Shown here one piece after another: positions 1-10,230 of a stretch of 64,000 bases of DNA. Each line of letters begins with the position of its first letter. The first letter of the stretch is position 1. Source of the DNA: Hyposmocoma kahamanoa (taxonomy: Eukaryota; Arthropoda; Insecta; Lepidoptera; Cosmopterigidae); NCBI RefSeq assembly GCF_003589595.1, contig NW_020653900.1, positions 152,068 through 216,067 of the forward strand. Reading direction: 5' to 3'. A model generated the notes under the pieces. It did not search any database and was not told the origin of the DNA. It saw nothing but the letters and a program-made list of their open reading frames with translations. A program made the translations under genes and the position numbers.

Positions 1-100
1 GAGTGTTCGATCTTTGTATTAATAATTATAACAAACTAGTGGAGTAATTTCACAAAAAATAATTGAATATCAATTCAATAAAAATTTAATTAAAATAAAA
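1..100 (+). repeat. 3' part of tRNA-derived SINE, family C
   Basis: About 95 bases match 57966-58060 closely (GTTCGATCTTTGTATTAATA and onward), where they follow a tRNA-like head. Here the head is beyond the window edge. Confidence 0.7.
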
Positions 101-118
101 GACTCTTAAGACTTATCT

Positions 119-850
119 CGTGAGTTTGGGTGTAATTTGTGAGACCTATATCGTAAAGTTTGCGTTCCAAAATTGCTTCTCAAATGATCACAGAAAACAT
201 TTACGTTTTAAATTTCTGAGACACAACCATTCGAACACGAGAAGGTAGATTGAAAGGGTTGTAACCCTAACAAGCCGAGACCAGGTTCACGGCAGTAAAA
301 CGGAAAACTTCAGGTCCACAAATTTATTTCAAGTCGGTTAAGGAAAGAAAAGGTAACAAAGAAGTAAGGCCCAAAAGGGCTGAGATATACTGAATTACAG
401 ATACGTATTCAAAGGTACATGATAAAGCTGTAGTGATTATAAACTTATTAAAATTGGTACATGATTTAGATTATATTATAATGATATATAAGTTTATAAA
501 CTTAGTAAAGGAATCAAAATTAGACGCGACTGAATTTAAACAGCTACGCACGCTGTCGCGATCGAGCAGGGAGTGACAGTGGAACGAAACAAAATCAGAA
601 TGCGAGGCAAAAGAACTGTGGTACAATTCAAAATTTAAATTTAAATACAAGTGGCCAGGAACCGGAAAAAGGCGATAAAAAGGCGGGATGACAATGTAAG
701 GAAGTCACGCCGTCACAAGGTCGTTCAATATGTTCCATGCGGCATATATGCAGCAATCCCGAGCAGCAGATGAAGATCTTTGGTCTCTTAAATAGCAAAC
801 CTCTATAACGCAATCTCTCATCACTTTGTTCTTCAAGCTGTTCATAGAAA
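119..850 (+). repeat. composite retroposon copy 1, split by 472 bases
   Basis: 119-247 and about 720-850 are both repeated contiguously at 969-1230 in the second copy. The 248-719 segment is therefore an insertion here or a deletion there. The first part begins with the SINE family A body (CGTGAGTTTGGGTGTAA) and continues into sequence not seen in other A copies. Confidence 0.65.
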
Positions 851-864
851 CAGATTAGTAATTA

Positions 865-1230
865 ACTGTGTCTATGGCCGAACGGTTACCATTCTCGTCT
901 GCCACGCAGAGGTCCCTGAGTTCGATTCCCGAGTCGGGAGAATATTTGTATGACCTACATTTATTTATTTCGTGAGTTTGGGTGTAACTTGTGAGACCTA
1001 TATCGTAAAATTTACGTCCCAAAATTGCTTCTCAAACGATCACAGAAAACGTTTACGCTTTAGGTTTCTGAGACACAGCCATTCGAACGCGAGGAGGTAG
1101 GTCGTTCAATATTTTAGAAGTGGCATGTTTGTAGGAATCCCGGGCAGCAAATGAAGATATCTTTGGTCTCTTAAATAGCAAACTCCTACCACGCAATCTC
1201 TCACCACTTTCTTCTTCAAGCTGTTCATAG
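865..1230 (+). repeat. composite retroposon copy 2 with SINE A head
   Basis: A tRNA-like head (ATGGCCGAACGGTTACC, B box GAGTTCGATTCCC) runs into the SINE A body to about 990 and then into the extra tail shared with copy 1, ending at CAAGCTGTTCATAGAAA. Confidence 0.7.
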
Positions 1231-1264
1231 AAATAAACTAGTACATTTATTTATTATGGCCTAC

Positions 1265-1550
1265 CATTGACTTACAATTATATGGAAGTCGGGTCCGCGC
1301 TAAAAAGTGTCCGAACTTATAGGGCGTTAAAATCGTATACAGAGCGTCATTCACGCTTTAGTCTTCGTTTGTTCGACTAACAGCGAAGCAAGCAAAATTA
1401 GACAGTACTGCGATGACATTACAATTTCAATTCAACGTTTTAGCTTTTTCATATTCCTTTACATGTCACTATGTTTAAATAGGTTGACTTGGGACATTTT
1501 TTTCGTGGTTTTTGTACTAGACCCGTCGTCCATTTATTTGTAAGTCAATG
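1265..1550. mobile_element. MITE with about 30-bp inverted repeats and 8-bp TSD
   Basis: The ends are inverted: CATTGACTTACAA at 1265 and TTGTAAGTCAATG ending at 1550, the similarity running on to GGGTC/GACCC. Flanks TGGCCTAC and TGGCCCAC are a probable 8-bp target duplication with one difference. It sits inside a SINE A copy whose consensus is restored when the MITE is removed. There is no coding capacity. The 8-bp duplication suggests hAT or P superfamily. Confidence 0.75.
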
Positions 1551-1663
1551 TGGCCCACATTTATTTATCTCATGAGTTTGGGTGTAATTTGTGATTATTT
1601 ATGTGTGTTTCCATGGCACCTGCGACTCAGGATTTTCCTAGTGTGGGGCTATGAGTGTGTGAA
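1551..1663 (+). repeat. SINE family A body fragment
   Basis: Matches the A body from GTGGCCCACATTTATTT to GGGGCTATGAGTGTGTG; split from a few upstream bases by the MITE at 1265-1550. Confidence 0.75.
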
Positions 1664-1736
1664 AAAAAGTAATTGATTTTTTAGCAAAGTTTTTATGCTC
1701 GTTACCTCGCACCACGGGTTTATATTACCGTAGGAC

Positions 1737-1947
1737 AGCAGTAGAGCTCCTTTTGAAAGAGTTTGTGGCCAGGGAAGTATTGCCACCTATTTCTGCCCCA
1801 TTATTATGCGTTCCGGTTTTGAAGGGTTCTGTCCTTGACTTGATCATTTATGTCATGATTTTTCCGATTTAAAGCTGTAGTGAATAGGCGTGTAGCTTAT
1901 CACAAAAATGCACAACAATGATCGTCCCGTCATAAAAAAATACTTAA
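1737..1947 (-). repeat. interspersed repeat family B
   Basis: One of about 14 copies of a roughly 280-330 bp family. In its arbitrary forward sense it runs from TATCAAGTGACGGGA to GAGCTCTACTGCTACT. This copy is inverted and internally deleted. Confidence 0.75.
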
Positions 1948-2105
1948 TTTGCTTTTAAAATGTTGAATATTTCTTTTCACTTTTTAATACGCCTGGTATT
2001 TTGTTATACTTAAATACGGTCCACTAGTAATCCATACATCTCTAAATTGGATGTAAAGAAGGATAATTTTATATTTGTGGCGATCACTTTTAAAGAGCTC
2101 AAATA

Positions 2106-2345
2106 CAGAAGGGTGTTTAGGCCATAGTCCGCCACGCTGGCCCAATGCGGGTTGGGGACTTCACGTTTTCCGAGGGTTGTGAGCCTTCTTCAACGTGCAG
2201 GCGTTCATCACGATGTTTTCCTTCACCGAAAAGGCCATGATAAATTTCAAATAAAATTTCGAATTCCGAGAAACTCAGAGGTGCGAGTCCGGATTCGAAC
2301 CTACGACCTTCTGCTTGAGAGGCAGTATTAGGCTACCACGGCTCT
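2106..2345 (-). repeat. tRNA-derived SINE, family E
   Basis: On the reverse strand a tRNA-like head with A box and a B box (reverse of GGATTCGAACC) is followed by a body ending in the reverse of CCACGCTGGCCCAATGCGGG, a widespread lepidopteran SINE type. Other copies are at 19310-19450 and 54130-54480. Confidence 0.75.
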
Positions 2346-2565
2346 TCGGCTTTGTTAAGTCAAACCGCGCGGAAAGTATGGAAATTTGGTGAGTGGGGGC
2401 GATATAATACTAATTATTTCAAGTCACTTGGACCCATAGTGTTTGTCACTTAAAAATTAATGTTAGTAATAATTCCATTTTACACTACAAAATTTTATAC
2501 AGTTAAATGTTATAAAAATAAATTTTACAAATTAAATTACTAGGGACGGAACTAAATTAAATTAT

Positions 2566-2812
2566 TCTTTCATCCAATCATCCAATGCGTCTGTATAGGA
2601 TAATTCAATCTAGGGGCAATTATCTTCAGGACACCATTATCACTGTGCAGCAGGCGATGCATCAGAGATGCCACTTTTTTGCGGATTATTGCATTAAAAA
2701 ATAAAAACGTCCGCTCGGGCATCGGCAAACATTCAGCAACGCGACTGACGCAATAGTATCCTGAAGATATTATTGTATTGCACTGATAGAGCGCTGAAGG
2801 CTGGACGCGTGT
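2566..2812 (-). pseudogene. non-LTR retrotransposon RT C-terminus, fragment
   Basis: Reverse-strand frames encode ALYQCNTIISSGYYC and, after a shift, FNAIIRKKVASLMHRLLHS, which parallels the end of the + strand RT element at 52141-52310 (FYAIMRKMSTSLVRRV). It is the decayed C-terminal piece of the same family, truncated on both sides and followed by a SINE. Confidence 0.6.
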
Positions 2813-3028
2813 ACTGCCTTGTGGCCGAACAGTTACCATACTGGACTGCCACGCAGAAGTCCCAGGCTCGATTTCCGGGACGGAAGAAATATTTGTACAG
2901 CCTACGTTTATTTCTCTCGTGAGTTTGGGTGTAATTTGTGGTTGTCTTTGTATGTGTCCATGGCACCCGCGACACAGGGTTTCCCTAGTGCGGGGCTACG
3001 TTGAGAGTGTGCCTTATTATTATTATTA
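2813..3028 (+). repeat. SINE family A, full length
   Basis: Complete tRNA-like head (TGGCCGAACAGTTACC, diverged B box), body with TTTCTCTCGTGAGTTTGGG, and (ATT)n tail. It is more diverged than other copies. Confidence 0.9.
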
Positions 3029-3599
3029 AAAAAAACTCACCCACAGGTCACTCAAGTAGAACAATTGACTAAATGCTTTAAATATTATACAACGATTTAT
3101 TTAGTGCGGCAAAATATGCAAACTCACAAAAAACCGCAATAATTATGCACCAAACGTAATATCAGTACAAACAACCCAATAAATTTCACTAATTAAAATC
3201 CCCTACTATTAGACGTGTACAGAATTATACTGAAACATTTAGCAAAACAATACAGACATTCTATCAAATCTTGTAACAAACTTAACGTAAACAGTAACCC
3301 AGCTTCCAAGCCTCTCAAGATACAAGTTGAAAAGTCAAGCACGCTTGCTTACAAAGTTTTGTACTAAGTCTTCTAAGCTCTCCGATTTCTGTTACTAACA
3401 TATAAATTATATAGAGTATATGAAGCGTTTCTCGTTTGAAGTTGCAAATTTAAAATATTCATGTATTCCGCAACTATACCCATTATTTACCAAAGCGAGA
3501 CGGAAAGAACGGTGTTATGTTAACTAATGGTACATCGTTATTTTAAGAGGCGCAGAGATGTCAAAGTAAGTCGAAATGTTTTGAGTTCGTGAATGTTTT
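3029..3599. other. no recognisable feature
   Basis: AT-rich sequence without an ORF, repeat or RNA that I recognise. Confidence 0.5.
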
Positions 3600-3619
3600 A
3601 GGTTTTTTACCGACTTCAA

Positions 3620-3915
3620 AAAAAGGAGAAGATTTATTTCAACAGTATTTTTACGCTGGACATAAGCCTCCCCTAAAGCATGCTAACTCTCCGTCTCGTG
3701 TACCGCCCGCATCCAGCCGCTGCCGGCTACCTGGCTCAGCTCGTCCGTCCATCTTGCCGCAGGGCATCCCACACTACGTTTTCCTTGATGTGGTCGCCAT
3801 TCCAGAACAAGTCTGCTCCATCGGTGATCAACCCTCCTGCCCACTGCCACTTAAGCCCACTGATTTTGCTAGCTATATCGGTCACTTTAGTTCTCTGACG
3901 TATGACCTGGTTAGG
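3620..3915 (-). pseudogene. RTE-type RT C-terminus, fragment
   Basis: The reverse strand reads VTDIASKISGLKWQWAGG and, after damage, WNGDHIKENVVWDALRQDG. This is the conserved region downstream of the RT palm in lepidopteran RTE elements, where LKWQWAGH is typical. Stops and shifts make it a relic. An open + strand frame over the same bases is a shadow. Confidence 0.7.
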
Positions 3916-3959
3916 GATTCGAAAAAGAAATTTTTTGTATATTTTTGTATATTACTCGA

Positions 3960-4420
3960 TAATTCGTGATCCGACTTTGATAATTCTTTTTTTTTTGTTG
4001 GAAAGAGGGCACCTCAGTATTGATGATGCCTCTAAAGGTGGCAAACTAGTGGACGAAACCGATTTCGCATACTTTCCGATAACCGATTTCAATAAATAAA
4101 TAATAACGCACACACTCAACATAGCCCCGCACTAGGGAAACCCTGTGTCGCGGGTGCCATGGACACACACATAGACAACCATAAATTACACCCAAACTCA
4201 CGAGAGAAATAAATGTAAGCCATACAAACATTTCTCCCGGCCCGGGAATCGAACCTGGGACCTCTGCGTGGCAGTCCGGCATGGTAACCGTTCGGCCGCG
4301 GAGGCAGTTTTTTTATATATTTTTTTATATATAACCGATTTCAATAACACTTGGCAAATAGATTTAACTCCAAGAAGTTTTCGCGTTGGTAATTTTAACG
4401 CTGTACTGAAATTACTATTG
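3960..4420 (+). mobile_element. family I repeat interrupted by a SINE
   Basis: 3960-4095 and 4331-4420 match parts of the about 430-bp family I element seen whole at 62510-62940 (GTTGGAAAGAGGG, ACCGATTTCAATAA). The SINE A at 4096-4330 splits it, with a 17-bp target duplication ATAACCGATTTCAATAA at 4079-4095 and 4331-4347. Confidence 0.8.
4096..4330 (-). repeat. SINE family A with 17-bp target-site duplication
   Basis: Inverted full-length copy: (TTA)n tail at the left, tRNA-like head ending near 4308, then AT-rich bases. It is close to the family consensus and flanked by a perfect 17-bp duplication, so the insertion is comparatively recent. Confidence 0.92.
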
Positions 4421-4587
4421 TCGTTTTTATCCAATTATGTTTCTTCGTCGTGTTATTAAGGCGAAATTGGAACAATGGAACCAACTTACACTGGGCCTTA
4501 TGAGGTCGGAATGCAAAGACCATGGAAAAAAGCGTCAAGATCTCAATGCATCGAGTTGCACCTATGTCTTCAATGCTTTTACTTTTT

Positions 4588-4860
4588 TTATGATATCAAG
4601 TGACGGGACAAACATGTCGTGCGCCTGGTAGTAAGCGACACGCCTGTCTATAACTGTCGCAGAACCCCTCAGTGCTTTAAATCACAGACCGGAAGGGCAC
4701 ATCCACTACGCCCTTTACCCTTATACATAAGTTGACAAGTCTCATGTAGGTACCTGTGATTTCAACATCAATGTTCACATTATTACTTGGCGGCAGAAAG
4801 AGGTAAGGTGGCAGTACTTCACTGGACGAACTCTGTCACAAAGAGCTGCTATTGCCATTA
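4588..4860 (+). repeat. interspersed repeat family B
   Basis: Nearly full copy from ATGATATCAAGTGACGGGA to GAGCTGCTATTGCCATT, including the GGTAAGGTGGCAGTACTTC segment. Confidence 0.8.
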
Positions 4861-5035
4861 AACTTTTTTAATAAAGTACGTGCCCTGGGCACATAGTTAA
4901 ATTCAACTAATTTATTTTTATCCGAGACACCCGGACGCCAATATTGCTTTACCCTTGCTCTCGCTTAACTCTTCTTTCTAATTTTAATTGTAGTACTATA
5001 GTTATTTCCTTATTGCCATGTAGTAATACACCAGT

Positions 5036-5235
5036 GTCCCAAGACAAAAGTCTTCGGCCAGTGTATGTTACCAGTGATAACTTACGGCACTGAGACGTGG
5101 TCGCTCACTATAGGCCTTCTAAGAAGGCTCAAGGTCACACAAAGGGCAAATGAAAGGCTATGCTCGGAGTTTCACTACGAGATCGAACCAATAGTGAAGA
5201 TATCCGCAAGGGAACCAGAGCAACCGACGTAGTTC
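5036..5235 (+). pseudogene. RTE-type RT fragment
   Basis: Conceptual translation VITYGTETWSLTIGLLRRL is the conserved post-palm segment of RTE reverse transcriptases. Only about 65 codons survive, and a different element follows immediately. Confidence 0.7.
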
Positions 5236-6300
5236 AAAGAACTTCAAAAATCTTTATTGATTTTAGCAAGGCATTCGACACTTTAAGTTACAGCACACTT
5301 TACTCTAAACTAGACTAAAATGGAATGGTCCTCTACCTAAATGGTGTCAGAACAGCAACCGGCGTACATGCGTAAGTGTAGCAGGGGCAGTAGTAATTGA
5401 GAGTAGTGTAACCGAGGAGGGCACGGCGCAGGGTTCAATACTAGGTCCAACTGAGTATTTGATCTATGTTAATGAATTGAGTAACATTTTCACAAGCGGG
5501 TCACACAGGGACATTAACGAGAAATAAAAAATACTTCAGCACAACTATGATCCTATTTGACCATAGTTGTACTGTGCAATTGGGCTCACGACGTCGGGCT
5601 CGTTATTAATTCCGACAAAACCAAAATTCTGCACATTCATTCTCTGTATCTAAAATCATCGTCAACACCGACTATCGTGACACATACGCATCAACGTTTA
5701 CATAACATAATTTTGCTCCTGCGGCACCATATAACTGGTCGATAAACATACTTATCTGGGACTGATTATATATAAACAATTTAACTGGAGACCACACATA
5801 GATCACGTATGTAACAAACTAAGAGTCTCTGCGGCTAAACTGTCTATATTGAAGTATTTCAATAAGTTATAAGTTATAAGTTTGTATAAACTTTGTAAAA
5901 ATTAAGTTATAAGTTTGTATAAACTTCCATATAAGTCACTCAGAATGATTTATATGTCTCTTGCCGACTCCATAATAAACTATGGTTTATGTAGCTATGG
6001 ACGCACATATCTGACTTACTTGAACAATATCTATAAGCTATGTTTACTAAACTGACGTAAAATCAAAATTTAAGGATAACTATGACAAATTATTTGGTTA
6101 CTGTAGAGTTTTAAATGATAAAAAACGATTTAAGCGCGAATACAAAAAACATCTTTTGTCAGATCAGGTGTGATCAGATGTGACATAGATATTTCCATAT
6201 TCGATGGGTTTGATGCCTATAAATCTGAATTTCCGTTTGTAAACTTACATTATTATTTATATTGCTTACCTACATTACTTACATTATTTACTTTACATTT
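5236..6300 (+). pseudogene. non-LTR retrotransposon RT, decayed
   Basis: RT motif A is visible at about 5253 (FIDFSKAFDTL). Later LCNWAHDVGLVINSDKTKIL and, near 5945, MSLADSIINYGL match the better-preserved copy at 10418-11143 (LCKWAHDVGLSINFQKTKLL). Many stops and frameshifts are present and the catalytic YxDD box is not recognisable. The clade is CR1/jockey-like but I cannot fix it. Confidence 0.75.
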
Positions 6301-6504
6301 TGCACTTTCACTATATAGTATTTAGAGTTAGTGTCATGCACTTTGGTGGCATGGCTTACTGGGCTGCGATCGCTTACCATATGGTATTGGCAGAAAACCA
6401 GCGCTGTTTGACTTTTCTCGGTCTACAGTATTTATGCTATGTCCGGGCTATTTCAGCACAAACTGTAGTCATAGGTACATTAAAATTTTATCACTTGTTA
6501 TAGT

Positions 6505-6884
6505 CTTAGAATAATAACGCATAGAAACCCAGGCCGCACACGCTAAGTGAGGCAAATTGAAGTGCGCCCAATGGGCCTACACGAGCGGGCGGGCCTTCAG
6601 TGCTCAAGGACAACTTGCACCGCGAACAGAACAAGAATTTTAACTAAAAATGACGAAATGTGTGGTAAATGAGTGTAAAAATACGTCAGACAAATATAAA
6701 ATAGATACTAACATCACATTCCACAAGGAAGTAACGCGTTTCAACTTGTATTTTTATATATAAATATTCACTAAAACCGAAAATTAACCTACTACTAAAA
6801 CTAGCCTACATGAATTTGATTTTTGCCTCACTTGTGACAGTTCGTTTGATATGAAACTATCATTCTATGCGTTATTATTCTAAG
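6505..6884 (+). mobile_element. P-element-like miniature transposon with THAP relic
   Basis: The 380-bp element has perfect 20-bp terminal inverted repeats (CTTAGAATAATAACGCATAG, and its reverse complement at 6865-6884). It has an exact 8-bp target duplication GTTATAGT (6497-6504, 6885-6892) and a second, subterminal 12-bp inverted pair AAGTGAGGCAAA at 6545-6556 and 6822-6833. Terminal plus subterminal inverted repeats with an 8-bp duplication is the P-element layout. Inside, an ATG at 6650 opens a THAP-like N-terminus. No transposase core remains, so it is non-autonomous. Confidence 0.85.
6650..6763 (+). pseudogene. THAP-domain N-terminus of a P-like transposase, truncated
   Basis: 37 codons: MTKCVVNECKN then NITFHKEVTRFNLYFYI and a stop. 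The C-x4-C pair just after the start followed by FH about 16 residues later is the THAP zinc-finger start (C2CH). The second C/H pair, the AVPTF box and all catalytic sequence are absent. It lies inside the 6505-6884 element and in its forward orientation, which supports descent from a P-superfamily transposase gene. Confidence 0.6.
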
Positions 6885-7124
6885 GTTATAGTATTGTTTT
6901 TTCTTACAGTATTTGTTTTTCTCGTAGTATGTGTTTTATATAAATGTGTATAAAATTAATAATGAATATTCTATGCGATTTTATGTTATACTCTGTGAAG
7001 TGATTGTAAATGTTTTGTTTCTCTTTGTATTTGTGCTGAATATACATGTTATCTATCTATCTATTTGTCAAAGCTATAATGCTTTGATTTAGACTTTCAC
7101 GATTTTTACACATTATTTGATTTT

Positions 7125-7845
7125 TAATTCGGGACTTAATCACGTATAAAATATATTTTATTTTATTTACCTCGACGTTTCGGACATATTGCAACGTCCA
7201 CGGTCTCGAAGGGGCGGGTGTCAGCATCTTCTAGCCGTGCGAGTTTTTCCAACTACCCGCATTTGATCTTCATTATTTACTTGTGCACTAGGGTTTTCAC
7301 TAGACAGACACACAACGCTCACGACATCCGGCGACTTGTCGGGCGATTCTTGATATCGTTTACATTTGGTGATAACTGGTCCCATGACGATGAAAGCATA
7401 AAACCATCTTCTCGGTTGAAATTACGTTGTTTTTTTAATTTCAATAGCTTCATGTACGATTCTACTATAGTGATGACGTTCTGTAGAAAGGATCTTGGGA
7501 TTATGAAGCTCAATCCAGTGGTTTGGTCCTGATTCCAGCAAATGCCCGGCTATTGCAGACTTATTGAGCAGACGATTCTTAACAGCCGCAATGTGTTCTT
7601 TAACTCTTTCCGCTATGGTGCGTTTTGTCTGCCCAATATAGGAACTCCCACAACTACAAACTAAACACAGTTTTTATAGAGTACTTTTTTAGTACTGTAC
7701 CGATTTTGTCCGTTATTCCTTTCACGTGAAGCATGAACGCTGGTTGCCTTAAAACGCCAGGACCTTTGATACTAGAACTCTTTGATACCCTCCCGATAGA
7801 AGACTTTTCTTTCTTTGACCCGATATCTGTCATGGACTTGAAGAA
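7125..7845 (-). pseudogene. Penelope-like element: RT end, GIY-YIG endonuclease, 3' UTR
   Basis: Reverse-strand translation from about 7810 gives [20 protein letters not shown], the RT-to-endonuclease linker of Penelope-like elements. After a small deletion and frameshift comes [20 protein letters not shown] (about 7665-7600), the GIY-YIG-type endonuclease start, then VAGHLLES-like and NFNREDGFMLSSSW. The 3' UTR includes the reverse complement of CCGAAACGTCGAGG near 7170. The RT palm is missing, so it is a 5'-truncated relic. Penelope elements encode RT fused to GIY-YIG (family knowledge). Confidence 0.82.
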
Positions 7846-7849
7846 ATTT

Positions 7850-9000
7850 TATTGTCAATTTTCAATTTTGACAACTTGAAATTATATTCCTTTAAAACAT
7901 CCTGGCCGAGGATAAGAAATTCCTTATCACCTTGCTCAACAAGCAACCTCGATAGTTATTTATGTCCATTAATTGTCAACGACACTTTGGTGGACGCCTG
8001 CACTTTTATTGGCATTCCGCCCACTGTACGCAATGGAAAACTCGGAGTATCATCAATCTGCAAATGTAACCTTTCTACAAAACAACGAGAGATTGAAACC
8101 GAAGCACTAGTATCCACCAACGCCTTGCACCTTACATTATTAACAAAAACAGATATAAAAATTATCTACACTAAAACTATCAATTGTGTACACATTTCCT
8201 AAATGTTCAGCCGCGCTTTGCTGACGTCCACGTTGAGGAGATCCCGACGAAGATCCACTACTATGTGCCAGTGAATACACTTGACGTGGCGTATCCTGCT
8301 GCACGATTGGTGCCCATGGTACTTAATATTCCGACTGTTTAGACTCGGGTCCAACAATCGGTGTAGAGTCACCCTGCGTTTGCCAACAGTGAGAGTGCTC
8401 CTTATGAAAATATACTGGCAATTCAATATTTTGTCGACCCACATCAAAACCGTGATTAAATATGTCTTCTACTTGCATAATTGTTTTTCTCAACTCCTCT
8501 TTCGACAAATACAAATTACTAGCCAGCATCCATTGAAAACTGAGTATCAAAGCCTTCAAGAAATGTCTAATAAACTGAACATCTTGAGTCTTCGTTTTCG
8601 TCGCTAACTTATATAAACTATAAAAATAACTTGTCAGCGATTCGTTAGGCCCTGTAATAAAACTCTCGGGCCCAGTCCATTTGCGAGAGAAATTCCTCCT
8701 TAAGCTTTTGTGCAATTATACCATACGTCGTGTATGACGCAAAATACGTTTTGTACCATTGTAGAGCTGGCACCTCCAAATACGACGCTAACACGTATCT
8801 CTTTTGCCTATCTGACCAATTATTCAATACGCTGATCGCCTCAAACTGATTTATAAAATCGTCAACGTCATTCAACCCCGTAAACTTTTGCGCCGCAATA
8901 CAATGCATATTCTTTCTTGCTCTTTTCACACGCACAAGAAATAAAACAATAAAATAACTAATATAAAACAAAATTACGACCTTATATATGTTTTTCTCTT
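7850..9000 (-). pseudogene. LTR retrotransposon gag and aspartic protease remnant
   Basis: From about 8900 the reverse strand encodes KFTGLNDVDDFINQFEAI and ALQWYKTY, the retrotransposon capsid (gag) signature. A frameshift near 8690 moves to the frame continuing ESLTSYFYSLYKLATKTK to about 8325. Near 8110 comes a protease-like motif ALVDTSASVS (family norm DTGAS) and near 7910 FLILGQDVLKEYNFKL, matching the protease ILGxD segment. Stops interrupt the frame, and RT, integrase and LTRs were not found. The order gag-protease fits Ty3/gypsy-type elements. It abuts the Penelope relic at about 7850. Confidence 0.75.
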
Positions 9001-9057
9001 CCTCTCTTTGGAGATTTTTCGAAAAATCATATAAAATTTTTCCACATTGGAATTTCC

Positions 9058-9125
9058 ACGTAAGGCGATCGTACACCACTTGTAAGGCGATCTCCACCAC
9101 TTGTAAGGCGATCTCCACCACTTAT
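9058..9125. repeat. short tandem repeat, three 21-bp units
   Basis: The unit CCACTTGTAAGGCGATCTCCA is repeated about three times with one diverged copy, just upstream (in the reverse sense) of the gag remnant. Confidence 0.8.
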
Positions 9126-9179
9126 AGCATAGGACGTAGCTTGGGTTTGCGTAGCGAGAGGTACTTTATAATATAAAAC

Positions 9180-9600
9180 TGGGATTAGCTTCATAAATAG
9201 ATATTTATTACGTATTTTACATATTTCATGGAAGCTTCTTCTAGAACCGCTAAGATGTTCTTTTGTTCTATCCTATTTTTTAAATACATTCCAAACACAA
9301 ACCTATATTCATTCAGCCAGTATTATAGACTACTCATAGAGTAGAGCCTCGACTACAATACTATGTTTACGGGGTCTACAGCAGAGCTTCAAAATTCTGC
9401 TTACGCTGCGCAATTCGGTGCTGTATTGACGGTCACGCCACTTTGTTCAGTAGGTACTAGGCTCGTCTCCAGCGTAGCTGCTGGCAAACCAGTCGAAGGC
9501 AAGTAGCCGACCATAATAATACCTTAAGTAAGATAATCGGGACTGCGATGAAATTTCACTAGTAAGAGGCATTTGGTATAGAACGATGCAACCGCGACTA
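9180..9600. other. no recognisable feature
   Basis: No supported ORF or repeat family match seen. Confidence 0.4.
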
Positions 9601-9689
9601 AAAGCCCTGGTTTTATGGTGCAGGTCTTTCTAGGGAATCTCTTGTTTCAGCATTTAGAATCAGTCTACTGGTCAATGGTACACCCCTCT

Positions 9690-9805
9690 GCGGCTTCTCA
9701 AGGGATCCGCTGGATGCAAGGGGCGCAGGACAGGTCGTTGTGGCATTCTCTTGGGGGAGGCCTATGTTCAGCAGTGGATGTCTTTCGGCTGATATGATGA
9801 TAATG
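9690..9805 (+). pseudogene. RTE-type element 3' end
   Basis: Translation GIRWMQGAQDRSLWHSLG and then AVDV before a (GATGAT)n tail is the standard C-terminus of lepidopteran RTE ORFs. Only the last 35 codons remain. Confidence 0.7.
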
Positions 9806-9839
9806 ATAACCCGTTTCCGACTCTTCCTGCCCATATAAG

Positions 9840-10110
9840 ACCCTGTGTATAGCCACGGATAATTATAATATTATAATTTATACTACTTAGTACAGATACC
9901 CGACCTCATACAAAGAAACGTCGCACTGCTCCGCTTATTCTCAAGCTTATTTTGATCCTTATCGTTGATCAAATAGATGCTACCGATTGTAGTTATATTC
10001 GAAAAGGCCGACAGAAGGTAGCTATTACATTTTGGTCAAGATTGTTGCTTTTGCTCAGGCGTTAATTATATACGACAACCATACAATAAAGTCGCAAAGA
10101 AGCCGAGTCT
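9840..10110. other. no recognisable feature
   Basis: AT-rich, nothing identified. Confidence 0.4.
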
Positions 10111-10119
10111 GTACTTGTT

Positions 10120-10230
10120 AACCAACTTCAAAAAAAGATGGAGTATTTTCTGTGTGTATGTCACGCAATTACTCCGTTTGTGAACCGATACTGATGATTA
10201 TTTTTTTGTTGGAACTCTGACAACTCACGC
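10120..10230 (+). mobile_element. family I repeat, 5' fragment
   Basis: Starts TTAACCAACTTCAAAAAAAG and continues through the GTGAACCGATACTGATGATT segment, as in other family I copies. Confidence 0.6.

Larger units (their letters stand above)
6301..7070 (+). mobile_element. 3' UTR of the same non-LTR element, with (TATC)n end
   Basis: After the RT relic come non-coding bases ending TTTGTGCTGAATATACATG(TATC)n near 7065. The same 3' end occurs at 38425-38530. It is interrupted by a P-like miniature element at 6505-6884. Confidence 0.6.

Noticed and set aside
3589..3969. 126-codon forward frame
   Set aside because: It is the antisense shadow of an RTE remnant on the reverse strand.
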